From Leeia aquatica (GTDB lineage: Bacteria; Pseudomonadota; Gammaproteobacteria; Burkholderiales; Leeiaceae): a stretch of 64,000 bases of DNA. How positions within the stretch are numbered: position 1 is the stretch's first letter; every line of letters starts with the position of its first letter. The stretch is from contig NZ_JABAIM010000001.1 of the NCBI RefSeq assembly GCF_012641365.1, forward strand, positions 1,612,001 to 1,676,000, given 5' to 3'. Below the pieces are notes generated by a model, which worked only from the letters and a program-made list of their open reading frames with translations, was not told where the DNA came from and searched no databases. Shown here one piece after another: positions 53,696 through 63,519 of the stretch. The position numbers and the translations under genes were made by a program.

Positions 53696-54367
53696 ATGCA
53701 ATCGACGCCCGAGAACCATCAACCCGGATGCCGCTGGCTGCGCCGTAAGGAAGCACGCCCAGGCGAGATCATGGATGCCGCGCTGGCGGTGTTTATCGAG
53801 AAGGGTTACGCCGGTACCAAAATGGAAGACATCGCCCGACAGGCTGGTGTCACCAAGGGCACGCCCTACTTGTACTTCCAGAACAAGGAAGAGCTGTTTC
53901 GCGAGATCATCAAGTCCGCCATCCAGCCACGGCTGGATGAAGTGCAATCCTATATCGACGCTTCTGCAGACCATTCACTGCAGCAGCAGCTGCAGAACAT
54001 TGCCGACCACTGGCGGCAAACCGTGCTGGAAACCCCGCGCTCCGGCATCCTGAAGCTGATGATGGCCGAAGCGGGCAATTTCCCGGATGTGGCCGCCTAC
54101 TACGACACTCATGTCATTCAGCGCTTCCACCAGCAGCTGATCCACCTGCTGGAAACCGGCATGGCACGCGGCGAGATCCGTCGGCTGGACCCGGTTTACG
54201 CTGCCCATATCATCATTGCGCCCATGCTCTACAGCGTGATGCACAAGCACTGCTTCGCCCAGCAAAACCAGCAGACCCGGCTGGACAGCCAGTTGCTGTT
54301 CCAGCAGGCGCTTGACATCCTCTTCAACGGCCTGCGCACCACCGACATTCAGACTCACCATGGATAA
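53696..54367 (+). CDS. TetR family repressor of the RND pump
   Basis: A 223-residue regulator. The helix-turn-helix spans residues 25-70 (IMDAALAVFIEKGYAGTKMEDIARQAGVTKGTPYLYFQNKEELFREII). The C-terminal ligand domain is helical. It opens the operon and overlaps the membrane-fusion-protein gene. Two identical sites surround its promoter, so it probably represses itself and the pump until a pump substrate binds. Confidence 0.92.
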   Translation: MQSTPENHQPGCRWLRRKEARPGEIMDAALAVFIEKGYAGTKMEDIARQAGVTKGTPYLYFQNKEELFREIIKSAIQPRLDEVQSYIDASADHSLQQQLQNIADHWRQTVLETPRSGILKLMMAEAGNFPDVAAYYDTHVIQRFHQQLIHLLETGMARGEIRRLDPVYAAHIIIAPMLYSVMHKHCFAQQNQQTRLDSQLLFQQALDILFNGLRTTDIQTHHG

Positions 54368-55454
54368 CACCCACATGCCATCCCGCCTGCCCCACTACTT
54401 GCCCATACTGGCCCTGCCCTTGCTGCTGGCAGCTTGCAACAAGCCTGCGGAAGCGCCGTACGAAGACATCCGCCAGGTCAAGCTGATGACCGTGAGCACC
54501 ACGGCCGCTGCCGACCCGCAACAACTGGCCGGCGAAGTACGCCCGCGCCATGAGGTGCGGCTCTCCTTCCGGGTGGCTGGCAAGGTCACGGCACGGCTGG
54601 TCAATGTCGGGGATACCGTCAGGAATGGTCAGGTACTGGCCCGTCTGGACGCGACCGACTACCAGCTGGGTAGCGCCGCGGCCCGTGCCCAGCAGGATGC
54701 CGCCAGTGTCGAACGTCAACAGAACGACCGTGACCTCGCCCGCTTCCGCCAGCTGCGTGATCAGGGTTTTATCAGCCAGGCTGAATTTGAGCGTCGCAAA
54801 GCCACACTCGACAGCAGCAATGCCCGCCTGAAACAGACGGAAGCCCAGGCACAAAGCTCTGGCAATCAGGCCCGTTACACCGAGCTGCGTGCCGAACAGG
54901 ATGGCGTGATCAGCCAGCTGGACCTGGAAGCCGGCCAGGTGGTCGCGGCCGGTCAGGTGATCGGCAAACTGTCTGCCGGGCAAGAGCTGGAGCTGGTGGT
55001 GGCGGTGCCCGAATCCCAGCGGCAACAGCTGGCCAGCAGCAATGGGCTGACGGTCAGCCTGTGGGCTAACCCGGGCAAACCCTACCAGGCTCGCCTGCGC
55101 GAACTGTCGCCGGAAGCAGATGCCGTCACCCGAACCTTCAGCGCCCGTGTCACCATCGTCGATGCTGACAGTCAGGTCCACGCCGGCATGAGCGGCCAGC
55201 TGCGACTGCCGCAAGCTACCGCCACCGGTGTAGCCCTGCCGATCAGTGCCCTCTACAGCCAGGGGAACCGCAGCGGGGTGTGGGTGTACGACAGCAAGTC
55301 CGGCAAGGTCCATTTGCAAGCGGTGCGACATGGCGCCTTGCAGGGTAATCTGGTCCGTATCGAGCAAGGCATTCAACCCGGCCAGCAAGTGGTGGCCGCC
55401 GGTGCCAACCTGCTGCGGGAAGGACAGAAAGTCCGCCCGGTCGAGGGGCTGTAA
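54360..55454 (+). CDS. RND efflux membrane fusion protein (lipoprotein)
   Basis: A 364-residue periplasmic adaptor. It has a lipobox at Cys26 (LPLLLAACNKP), a lipoyl half-motif EVRLSFRVAGKVTARLVNVGDTVRNGQVLARLD, a coiled-coil hairpin (residues about 100-165), and the second lipoyl part LRAEQDGVISQLDLEAGQVVAAGQVIGKL. It links the RND pump to the outer-membrane channel. The start overlaps tetR; an ATG at 54375 is an alternative. Confidence 0.92.
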   Translation: MDNTHMPSRLPHYLPILALPLLLAACNKPAEAPYEDIRQVKLMTVSTTAAADPQQLAGEVRPRHEVRLSFRVAGKVTARLVNVGDTVRNGQVLARLDATDYQLGSAAARAQQDAASVERQQNDRDLARFRQLRDQGFISQAEFERRKATLDSSNARLKQTEAQAQSSGNQARYTELRAEQDGVISQLDLEAGQVVAAGQVIGKLSAGQELELVVAVPESQRQQLASSNGLTVSLWANPGKPYQARLRELSPEADAVTRTFSARVTIVDADSQVHAGMSGQLRLPQATATGVALPISALYSQGNRSGVWVYDSKSGKVHLQAVRHGALQGNLVRIEQGIQPGQQVVAAGANLLREGQKVRPVEGL

Positions 55455-55457
55455 ACC

Positions 55458-58400
55458 ATGAAATCCCTCAACCTCTCGGCGCTCGCGCTCAAGCACCGTA
55501 CCCTGGTGCTGTACTTCATGCTGGTGTTCATGCTGGCCGGCTTCATCACCTATGGCAAGCTGGGCCAGAAGGAAGACCCGGAGTTCACCTTCCGGCTGAT
55601 GCTGGTCAAGACCCTGTGGCCGGGTGCCACCGCACAGGAAATGCAGGACCAGGTCCTCGACAAGGTCGAGAAAAAACTGCAGGAAACGCCGTACCTGAAG
55701 TACATCCGTTCCTACGCCAAGCCGGGCGAGGCGGTCACCTTCATTGAAGTGCGTGGTGACACCCCGCCCAAGGAAATCCCGGATATCTGGTACAAGGTGC
55801 GCCGCAATATCGGTGACATCCGCCAGAACCTTCCCCAAGGCGTGCTCGGTCCCTTCTTCAACGACGAATTCGGCGACACCTATGGCTCCATCTACGCACT
55901 GACCGGCAACGGCTACAGCATGGCAGAGCTGCGCAAGTTGTCCGACCGTGCCCGTCAGTCGCTATTGCGGGTGGAGAACGTCAAGAAGGTCGAACTGCTG
56001 GGGGTTCAGGCAGAAAAGGTATACGTCAACTTCTCGACCACCAAGCTGGCTGCAATGGGGGTCGATCCCCTCACCATCATTGGCACCCTCAGCCAGCAAA
56101 ACGGGCTGGAGCCCTCCGGCTTTGTGGAGGCAGGCGGCAACCGGCTCTACATTCGCACGTCGGGCGAGTTCAATTCGGTACAGAGCATTGCCAATACCCC
56201 GGTACGGGCAGCAGGCCGTACGTTCAAGCTGTCTGATGTGGCCGCCGTTTACGCCGGTTATCAGAACCCGCAGAGTTTTGCCTTCCACCACCAAGGCAAG
56301 CCCGGTATTGCGCTGGCCATCTCCATGGCCAAGGGCGGTGACGTCATCAAGCTGGGCCAGGACCTGACCGCCACCATTGAGCAGCTGAAGCATGAACTGC
56401 CGCTGGGCGTGAATATCGAGCCGGTGTCTGACCAGCCCAAAGTGGTGAAGAACGCCGTCAACGAGTTCATGCATTCATTGCTGGAAGCGGTGGCCATTGT
56501 GCTGGCGGTCAGCTTTGTCTCGCTGGGCCTGCGCGTGGGGGTGGTGGTGGCGCTGTCCATCCCGCTGGTACTGGCGATGACCTTCATTGCCATGTACCTG
56601 TTCAATATCGACCTGCAGCGCATTTCGCTCGGTGCACTGATCATCGCGCTCGGCCTGCTGGTGGACGATGCCATTATCGCCGTGGAAATGATGGCGCTAA
56701 AACTGGAGCAAGGCTGGGACCGTGTACGTGCGGCCACCTTCGCCTATACCGCCACCGCCTTCCCGATGCTGACCGGCACCTTGATCACCGTCGCCGGTTT
56801 CCTGCCGGTGGGGCTGGCCAAGTCAGCAGCGGGGGAGTACACCTTCAGCATCTTTGCGGTGGTGGCCATTGCCCTGGTGCTGTCGTGGATCGTGGCGGTG
56901 ACGTTTACCCCTTACCTTGGCTATAAACTGCTGCCCGAGCTGGCGCATCATGGCGAAGAAATCGACGTTTACCAGAAGCCGTTCTACCGTCGTTTCCGTG
57001 CGCTGGTAGACTGGTGCCTGCGCCATCGCAAGCTGGTGATTGCGTTGACCCTGCTGGCCTTCCTCGCTTCGGTTTTCAGCTTCAAGTTTGTGCAGAAGCA
57101 GTTCTTCCCCACTTCCAACCGGGTGGAAGTGCTGGTGGACCTGTGGTTGCCGCAGGGCAGCAGCTGGTCGAACACCCGTGCTGAAGCCGAGAAGCTGGAG
57201 CGCAAGCTGCAAGGCAACCCGCATCTGGACAGCGTGACCACCTATATCGGTCAGGGCAGCCCGCGCTTCTACCTGCCCCTGAACCAGGAGCAGGAAAACG
57301 CCAACTACGCCCAGCTGATGATCATGACCAAGAGTCTGGACGACCGGGAAGCGCTGCTCAAGCAGCTCAATACCTGGTTCAGTACCGACTTCCCGAATGT
57401 GCGCGGTCGTGCCGTACGGCTGGAAAACGGTCCGCCCGTCGGCTACCCGGTGCAGTTCCGGGTGATGGGCCCCGACCAGAAGCGGGTTCGTGAGCTGGCA
57501 GATCGGGTAACGACCATCATGCGGGCCAACCCGAACACCCGTAACGTCAACCAGGACACGCTGGAACAGGCACGCATCCTCAAGCTGGATGTGGATCAGG
57601 ACAAGGCACGCGCACTGGGCGTCTCCACCCAGAGCCTGTCGCGCACCCTCAACCTGATGCTGGTGGGCGCACCGATGACCCAGTACCGCGATGGCGATCA
57701 GACCATCGACGTGGTGGCGCGGCTGGACCCGCAAAACACGCCCTCGCTGCAAACGCTGGGTGATCTGCCGGTCAGCACGGCCAGTGGCAAAACGGTACCG
57801 CTGTCGCAAATCGCCACCGTCCGGATGGCATTTGAAGACAATCTGTTGTGGCACCGCAACCGTACCCCGGTAATTACCGTGCGGGCGGATATTGCCGAAG
57901 GCTGGCAGGCACCGGACGTGTCCGATCAGATCGAGCCTGAGTTGCGCAAGCTGGAGAAAGCGCAACCACCGGGCTACCACATCGAACTGGGTGGCAGCAA
58001 GGAGGGCTCTAGCGAATCACAGGCATCTATTGCCGCGGTGATGCCACTGATGTTGTTTGTGGTCATGACCTTGCTGATGCTGCAGCTGCACAGCTTTGCG
58101 CGCACCTTCATGGTCCTGCTGACCGCCCCGCTGGGCCTGATTGGTGTGGCCATCGCCTTGCTGCTGTTCAACCAGCCCATGGGCTTTGTCGCCAACCTCG
58201 GCATCATTGCACTGGCCGGCATGATCATGCGCAACTCGGTGATCCTGATTGACCAGATCGAGCACGATATCCGCGAAGGGGCTCACGCCTGGCAAGCCAT
58301 TGTCGAAGCCACCGTGCGGCGCTTCCGCCCGATCATGCTCACCGCCCTGGCCGCCATTCTCGCCATGATCCCGCTGTCCCGCAGTATCTTCTGGGGACCG

Positions 58401-58517
58401 ATGGCCTTCGCCATCATGGGCGGGCTGCTGGTGGCCACGGTTCTGACCCTGCTGTTCCTGCCGGCACTGTACGCGGCCTGGTTCCGGGTCAAACCCCAAC
58501 CCCAGCCGGAAGCCTGA
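55458..58517 (+). CDS. RND family efflux permease
   Basis: A 1019-residue inner-membrane pump of the AcrB/HAE-like superfamily, with twelve helices and two large periplasmic loops. RND landmarks include the N-terminal LALKHRTLVLYFMLVFMLAGF, the helix-4 proton-relay region ALIIALGLLVDDAIIAVEMMALKLE and the late LGIIALAGMIMRNSVILIDQIE. It uses proton influx to expel substrates through the adaptor and TolC-like channel encoded on either side. It is slightly short for AcrB, as in many HAE-like pumps of unknown range. Confidence 0.94.
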   Translation: MKSLNLSALALKHRTLVLYFMLVFMLAGFITYGKLGQKEDPEFTFRLMLVKTLWPGATAQEMQDQVLDKVEKKLQETPYLKYIRSYAKPGEAVTFIEVRGDTPPKEIPDIWYKVRRNIGDIRQNLPQGVLGPFFNDEFGDTYGSIYALTGNGYSMAELRKLSDRARQSLLRVENVKKVELLGVQAEKVYVNFSTTKLAAMGVDPLTIIGTLSQQNGLEPSGFVEAGGNRLYIRTSGEFNSVQSIANTPVRAAGRTFKLSDVAAVYAGYQNPQSFAFHHQGKPGIALAISMAKGGDVIKLGQDLTATIEQLKHELPLGVNIEPVSDQPKVVKNAVNEFMHSLLEAVAIVLAVSFVSLGLRVGVVVALSIPLVLAMTFIAMYLFNIDLQRISLGALIIALGLLVDDAIIAVEMMALKLEQGWDRVRAATFAYTATAFPMLTGTLITVAGFLPVGLAKSAAGEYTFSIFAVVAIALVLSWIVAVTFTPYLGYKLLPELAHHGEEIDVYQKPFYRRFRALVDWCLRHRKLVIALTLLAFLASVFSFKFVQKQFFPTSNRVEVLVDLWLPQGSSWSNTRAEAEKLERKLQGNPHLDSVTTYIGQGSPRFYLPLNQEQENANYAQLMIMTKSLDDREALLKQLNTWFSTDFPNVRGRAVRLENGPPVGYPVQFRVMGPDQKRVRELADRVTTIMRANPNTRNVNQDTLEQARILKLDVDQDKARALGVSTQSLSRTLNLMLVGAPMTQYRDGDQTIDVVARLDPQNTPSLQTLGDLPVSTASGKTVPLSQIATVRMAFEDNLLWHRNRTPVITVRADIAEGWQAPDVSDQIEPELRKLEKAQPPGYHIELGGSKEGSSESQASIAAVMPLMLFVVMTLLMLQLHSFARTFMVLLTAPLGLIGVAIALLLFNQPMGFVANLGIIALAGMIMRNSVILIDQIEHDIREGAHAWQAIVEATVRRFRPIMLTALAAILAMIPLSRSIFWGPMAFAIMGGLLVATVLTLLFLPALYAAWFRVKPQPQPEA

Positions 58518-58562
58518 AAATACATGCATACTTCTGATCACGCACCCAAACAAGGATGGACC

Positions 58563-59870
58563 ATGAAACTGCGTCGCCACCTGCTGCTGCTGACCCTGCT
58601 GGGAGGGAGCGCCCACGCCACCGACCTGATGGAGCTGTATCGTCAGGCACTGCAGAGTGACCCCAGCTATGCCGCCGCCCTGGCCAGCCATGATGCCACC
58701 ATTGAGCGCTACCCGCAGGCAAGGGCGCTGCTGCTGCCGCAAATCAACCTCAGCGCCAATACCACCTGGAATGAGGTCGATACCGAGCTGCGCAGCAATG
58801 GCCGGGACGTTCATAGCCATTACAACAGCAACGGCATTGTGATCCAGGCCAAGCAGGCCATCTACAACGGTCAATCGCTGGCACAGGTCGAGCAAGGCAA
58901 ACTGCAGGTCGAGCTGGCGGAAGTGCAGCGCCGGGCAGCAGAACAGGACCTGATCCTGCGGGTGGCCCAGGCCTATTTTGATGTTCTGTCTGCCGAAGAC
59001 CGGGTGCAGCTGACCGTGGCGCAGAAAGAAGCGACGACTCAGCAACTGGCGCTGGCCAAAAAGAGCTTTGAAGTGGGTACCGCCACCATCACCGATACCC
59101 ATGAAGCCCAGGCCCGCTTTGACCAGATCGTAGCGGCGGAAATCGCCGCTCGTAACGACCTGAATGTCAAACAAGCGGCCTTGACGCAGCTGACCGGTAA
59201 ACCTGTCAGCCATCTGGCCCGGCTCGACGGCAAACTGCCGGTATCCGCCCCGGCGCAAAGCAGCGAAGCATGGCAATCCAGAGCCGAGCAAGGCAGCCTG
59301 GATGTGGCAGCCAAGCAGCTGCTGAAAGAGGTGGCCAGCCGGGAAATCGACAGGGCCCGTGCGGCCCACTACCCTACGCTGGACCTGGTGGCCACCGCTG
59401 CGCACAACCGTACCGGCGGCGGCAGCTCTCCGACCAACACCACCAGCGGCAGCATCGCCTTGCAGCTGAACATCCCGCTGTACGCTGGCGGTGCGCTGAG
59501 CTCCAAATCGCGTGAGGCGGTGGCCAAAGAGGAACAGGCCCGGGATGAGCTGGAGGTGGCGCGTCGTAAAGCCGTGCAGGATGCCAACAGCGCCTATCTG
59601 GGCATCTCCAGCGGTGCGGCGCAGATTCGTGCACTGGAGCAGGCCCTGGTGTCTTCGGAAAGCGCACTGAAATCGACCCGTCTGGGGCAGGAAGTCGGCG
59701 TGCGAACCAACCTGGATGTGCTCAATGCCCAGCAGAACTGGTATTCCACCCAGCGTGACCTGTCTGCAGCCCGCTACAGCTACCTGCTGACAGCACTGCG
59801 CCTGAAAGCCACCAGCGGCCAACTGACCGAAAGCGACCTGCAAGAAGTCAACAGCCGACTCAAGCCCTGA
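58563..59870 (+). CDS. TolC-family outer-membrane efflux protein
   Basis: A 435-residue outer-membrane channel. A signal peptide (1-20, ending SAHAT) is followed by two OEP repeats (LMELYRQALQSDPSYAAALASHDATIERYPQARALLLPQINL and, in the second half, EVASREIDRARAAHYPTLDLVATAAHN) and helices ending DVLNAQQNWYSTQRDLSAARYSYLLTALRLKATSG, as in TolC/AprF. AAGGATGG precedes the ATG at 58563. It completes the tripartite pump operon. Confidence 0.92.
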   Translation: MKLRRHLLLLTLLGGSAHATDLMELYRQALQSDPSYAAALASHDATIERYPQARALLLPQINLSANTTWNEVDTELRSNGRDVHSHYNSNGIVIQAKQAIYNGQSLAQVEQGKLQVELAEVQRRAAEQDLILRVAQAYFDVLSAEDRVQLTVAQKEATTQQLALAKKSFEVGTATITDTHEAQARFDQIVAAEIAARNDLNVKQAALTQLTGKPVSHLARLDGKLPVSAPAQSSEAWQSRAEQGSLDVAAKQLLKEVASREIDRARAAHYPTLDLVATAAHNRTGGGSSPTNTTSGSIALQLNIPLYAGGALSSKSREAVAKEEQARDELEVARRKAVQDANSAYLGISSGAAQIRALEQALVSSESALKSTRLGQEVGVRTNLDVLNAQQNWYSTQRDLSAARYSYLLTALRLKATSGQLTESDLQEVNSRLKP

Positions 59871-60004
59871 CCCTCCACCGCCGGGTGGCCCTGCAGCTGA
59901 CCGGCGGCACCACTCTTCGGCGTTCGTCTGCCGTCCGGCATGACAAGACAATGCAAACGCCACCTTTGACCGCAAAATGACATAGAATGAAGCCAGACGG
60001 TTCA

Positions 60005-60024
60005 ACGGCCCCCGGCGGGGCCGT
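60005..60024 (+). other. GC-rich hairpin in the kinase gene leader
   Basis: Perfect stem ACGGCCCC/GGGGCCGT with a CGGC loop, 42 bp before the kinase start and 135 bp after the TolC-type gene. The trailing GTTCCCCCTT is a poor T-tract. It may end the pump operon or structure the kinase mRNA leader. Confidence 0.45.
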
Positions 60025-60065
60025 GTTCCCCCTTGCATGTTAAAGGCTCAGGGAGATGGCGGTAC

Positions 60066-62645
60066 ATGTCCAAACGCACATTCTGGCAGCGGGATTGGGT
60101 GTTTGCCTTGCTGGTGGTCCTCTTGTTACTGCCACTACTGTTCTACACCTCCATGGTGGATGTCCTGGATGGCAAAGCTTACGACTACGGCATGGCACGG
60201 GTAGAGCGTACCCCCAGCAGCCAGATCGCCATCATTGCCATTGACGACAAAAGTATCCAGACCGTTGGCCGCTGGCCCTGGCCACGCGATATCGGCGCCA
60301 AGGTCATCGACAAACTGGGTGAGGCGCAAGCGCGTACCGTGGTCAACAGCGTCTACTATCTGGAGCCGCAGATCGACCCGGGTATGGCCTACTTTGACAA
60401 ACTGAGTGCGCTGACCACCAAGGCCCTGCAGAACCAGAACCGGGCGGCAGCCAGCATGCCAGAGCAAGCTGCCAGTGACGCGCCCCCTGCGCCGCCCGCG
60501 CCTGCCGTGGCCGACCTCAAAGCCATTCAACAGGTACTGCGTGACGCCGAGAAAGCGCTGAATGTCGACAAGACCATGTCGGACTCACTGGCCAAAGCCA
60601 AAAATACGGTGCTGATTGCAGGCACCGAGCTGGCCTTGCCCGGAGAGTCACTGGGTAACCCGCCGCCGCAACCGGAATGGGCGCAGCGGCAAAGCATCGG
60701 CCAAGTGATTGATCGCGGCAAGGGTGCCGGGGTACTGCAACTGCGCAGCATGGTATGGCCTATCGACAGCTATGGCCGTTTTGCCAGCGGCATCGGCCAC
60801 AGTACCTACCTGCCGGACCCGGATGGCCTGGTGCGTCGGGAGGCGTTGTATTTGAAGTATGGCGAAGCCATCTACCCCTCGCTATCGTTGATTGCAGCCA
60901 CCCGCCAGCTCAACCTGTCCGCCGGACAAATCCAGGTAGAGCTGGGCAATAGCCTGCAATTGGGTAACCAGACCCTGCAGAGCGATACCGAAGGGGGATT
61001 CCGCCCGCTGTTCTACGCCAATACCAGCTTCCCGGTCGATTCCTTCATTGATGTCTACAACGGCATCATTCCGGCGGAAAAGTATCGTGGCAAAATCGTC
61101 CTGATCGGCCCGACCGCAGCGGGGCTGGGCGACTCCCTGTCCACCCCTTCCGGCACCATGCCGCCCGTCCTGGCACTGGCCCACTCGGTGTCCAGCCTGC
61201 TGCAAGGGGATGTGGTACGTGAACCGGAGTGGGCGCAATGGGCGCCCTTGGCCGGACTGCTGGTGATTGCCGTATTCCTGGTGGCCGTGCTGCCGCATCT
61301 GGGTGCAGCGGTGGGGGCGATCCTGACCCTGCTGCTGCTGGCGGGTCTGGTCGGTGGCGAACTCTATTTGATGCAGAGCCAGCTGCAGTGGGTCAAGCTG
61401 ATGGCTCCAGCCTGCCTGCTGGTACCCGGTTACCTGCTGATCAGCACCCGCCGTTTCCTGTTCTCCGAGCGCGGCAAGGCACAGGCCGACGCCGAATCGG
61501 CAGAAAGCAACCGCATGCTGGGCCTCGCCTTCCAGGGGCAGGGCCAGCTGGATCTGGCCTTCGACAAATTCCGCAAGTGCCCGATCGACGACACCATGAT
61601 GGACACCTTGTACACCCTGGCACTGGATTTTGAACGCAAGCGGCAATTCAACAAGTCGCTCGCCGTATTCCAGTACATGTCCGGCTACAACGCCAAGTAC
61701 AAGGATTTGCCACAGCGGTTGGCCCGCGCACAGCAAATGTCGGAGACGGTGATCCTTGGCGGCTCCGGCAGCCATGGTGCCGCCGGGACACTGATCACCG
61801 CTGGTGCGGAAAAACCGATGCTGGGCCGCTACCAGGTGGAGAAGGAGCTGGGCAAGGGCGCCATGGGGGTGGTGTATTTCGGCCGGGACCCGAAGATTGG
61901 CCGCACAGTGGCGATCAAGACCATGGCCCTGTCGCAGGAGTTTGAAGCCGAGGAGCTGGATGAAGCCCGCGCCCGCTTCTTCCGCGAAGCCGAGACGGCC
62001 GGGCGACTGAACCACCCGAACATCGTCACCATTTATGACGCCGGTGAAGAGCACGACCTGGCCTATATCGCCATGGAGTTCCTCAAGGGCAAGGACCTGG
62101 CCGACCAGATCAAGCCGGATCACCTGCTGCCGATGCCCACCGTGATGCAGATCATCGCCAAGGTCGCGGACGCGCTGAACTATGCCCACAGCCAGAGTGT
62201 GGTACACCGCGACATCAAGCCCGCCAACATCATGTACGAGCCGGACCAGCACACGGTCAAGGTGACCGACTTTGGCATCGCCCGCATCACCGACTCCAGC
62301 CGTACCAAAACCGGCATGGTGCTGGGCACGCCCAGCTACATGTCACCGGAACAGCTCTCCGGCAAGAAGATCGACGGTCGGTCGGACCTGTTCTCGCTGG
62401 GGGTCACCCTGTACCAGATGCTGTGCGGGCACTTGCCCTTCCATGGCGACTCCATGGCCGAGCTGATGTTCCGCATTGCCAATGATCCGCCGCGCGACAT
62501 TACCCAGTTCAACAATGCCTTGCCCCTGTGCGTGCTTACCATCCTGAACAAGGCCTTGCAGAAGGATGTCGAGCGTCGCTACCAGAGCGGCGCCGAACTC
62601 GCGGCCGCCCTGCAGCAATGCCTGGCGGAGTGCGGCCATGCGTAA
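60066..62645 (+). CDS. CHASE2-domain membrane serine/threonine protein kinase
   Basis: An 859-residue receptor kinase. One helix (residues 10-30) is followed by a periplasmic CHASE2 sensor (about 35-390, with an Ala/Pro-rich insert near 140-160), a cluster of three helices (about 393-460), and a helical linker with a TPR-like stretch. The Hanks-type kinase domain starts at about 585: GKGAMG loop near 595, VAIKTM Lys, HRDIKPAN near 713, DFG at 734 and GTPSYMSPEQL. All catalytic residues are present. AGGGAGA precedes the ATG. Its PP2C partner overlaps the 3' end. The signal sensed is unknown. Confidence 0.92.
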   Translation: MSKRTFWQRDWVFALLVVLLLLPLLFYTSMVDVLDGKAYDYGMARVERTPSSQIAIIAIDDKSIQTVGRWPWPRDIGAKVIDKLGEAQARTVVNSVYYLEPQIDPGMAYFDKLSALTTKALQNQNRAAASMPEQAASDAPPAPPAPAVADLKAIQQVLRDAEKALNVDKTMSDSLAKAKNTVLIAGTELALPGESLGNPPPQPEWAQRQSIGQVIDRGKGAGVLQLRSMVWPIDSYGRFASGIGHSTYLPDPDGLVRREALYLKYGEAIYPSLSLIAATRQLNLSAGQIQVELGNSLQLGNQTLQSDTEGGFRPLFYANTSFPVDSFIDVYNGIIPAEKYRGKIVLIGPTAAGLGDSLSTPSGTMPPVLALAHSVSSLLQGDVVREPEWAQWAPLAGLLVIAVFLVAVLPHLGAAVGAILTLLLLAGLVGGELYLMQSQLQWVKLMAPACLLVPGYLLISTRRFLFSERGKAQADAESAESNRMLGLAFQGQGQLDLAFDKFRKCPIDDTMMDTLYTLALDFERKRQFNKSLAVFQYMSGYNAKYKDLPQRLARAQQMSETVILGGSGSHGAAGTLITAGAEKPMLGRYQVEKELGKGAMGVVYFGRDPKIGRTVAIKTMALSQEFEAEELDEARARFFREAETAGRLNHPNIVTIYDAGEEHDLAYIAMEFLKGKDLADQIKPDHLLPMPTVMQIIAKVADALNYAHSQSVVHRDIKPANIMYEPDQHTVKVTDFGIARITDSSRTKTGMVLGTPSYMSPEQLSGKKIDGRSDLFSLGVTLYQMLCGHLPFHGDSMAELMFRIANDPPRDITQFNNALPLCVLTILNKALQKDVERRYQSGAELAAALQQCLAECGHA

Positions 62646-63468
62646 TACCGATCTGCGTGCTGCACTCGAGATGGTTGCCCTGTCAGACCCGGGCATGGTG
62701 CGTGAACACAATGAGGATGCTGTCGCCATCGACAACAGCATGGGCATGGCCATCCTCGCCGACGGCATGGGCGGCTACAACGCGGGAGAAGTGGCCAGCG
62801 GCATGGCCATTGCCTGCATCAGCACCGAGCTGAAACTGCGCATGCCCGGCGTCGAGCTACACAAGCGCGATCCGGAAAGTGGCCGCCCGCAGGCACACCG
62901 CCTGCTGCTGGATGCCATTGCCAATGCCAACCGGGAAATTTTCCAGACCGCACGGAATCAGCCGCAATGTGCCGGCATGGGCACCACCCTGGTGGTCACC
63001 CTGTTTTACGACAACCGTTTGAGCGTGGCGCATATTGGTGACTCCCGGCTCTACCGCCTGCGTGACGAGCGGCTGGAGGTTCTGACCCGCGACCACTCGC
63101 TGCTGCAGGAGCAGATTGACAGTGGCTTGCTGACCGAAGAGCAGGCGCGTCACGCGCACTACCGCAATCTGGTGACCCGTGCGCTGGGCATTGATGATGC
63201 CGTTGAGGCGGACATCAACGATTATGAGGTGGAGGAAGGCGATCTGTATCTGCTGTGCTCGGACGGGCTCAATGACATGCTGACCGACGACGAGATTTCC
63301 GAAGCCATGCAGATGCTGGGCAGCAACCTGCCGCTGGCCTCGCAACAGCTGGTACAAATGGCCAATGATGCCGGCGGCAAGGATAACGTCTCGGTCATTC
63401 TGGCCCAGGTCAAAGGCTCCTTCAAGACACGCCGCAGCCGCTTCAGCTGGCTGCTGCCCTGGCTGTGA
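62638..63468 (+). CDS. PP2C/Stp1-type serine/threonine phosphatase
   Basis: A 276-residue metal-dependent phosphatase with the PP2C motifs VREHNEDAVA, LADGMGGYNAGEVAS, CAGMGTTLVV, AHIGDSRLYRLRD, LCSDGLNDML and GGKDNVSVIL, including the Asp ligands of the di-Mn centre. It overlaps the kinase gene by 8 bp, so kinase and phosphatase levels are tied. It would reverse phosphorylation by the CHASE2 kinase, for instance on the FHA protein that follows. Confidence 0.94.
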   Translation: MRNTDLRAALEMVALSDPGMVREHNEDAVAIDNSMGMAILADGMGGYNAGEVASGMAIACISTELKLRMPGVELHKRDPESGRPQAHRLLLDAIANANREIFQTARNQPQCAGMGTTLVVTLFYDNRLSVAHIGDSRLYRLRDERLEVLTRDHSLLQEQIDSGLLTEEQARHAHYRNLVTRALGIDDAVEADINDYEVEEGDLYLLCSDGLNDMLTDDEISEAMQMLGSNLPLASQQLVQMANDAGGKDNVSVILAQVKGSFKTRRSRFSWLLPWL

Positions 63469-63519
63469 ACGCGCTGAGGGGCGCACTGGACATACGATAA
63501 AAGATAGAAGGACTTCACC

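Noticed and set aside
58017-60038. 673-codon open frame on the minus strand opposite the RND and TolC-type genes
   Set aside because: It is the mirror of two clear genes in GC-rich DNA, has no recognisable motif, and starts within an intergenic region without a ribosome-binding site.
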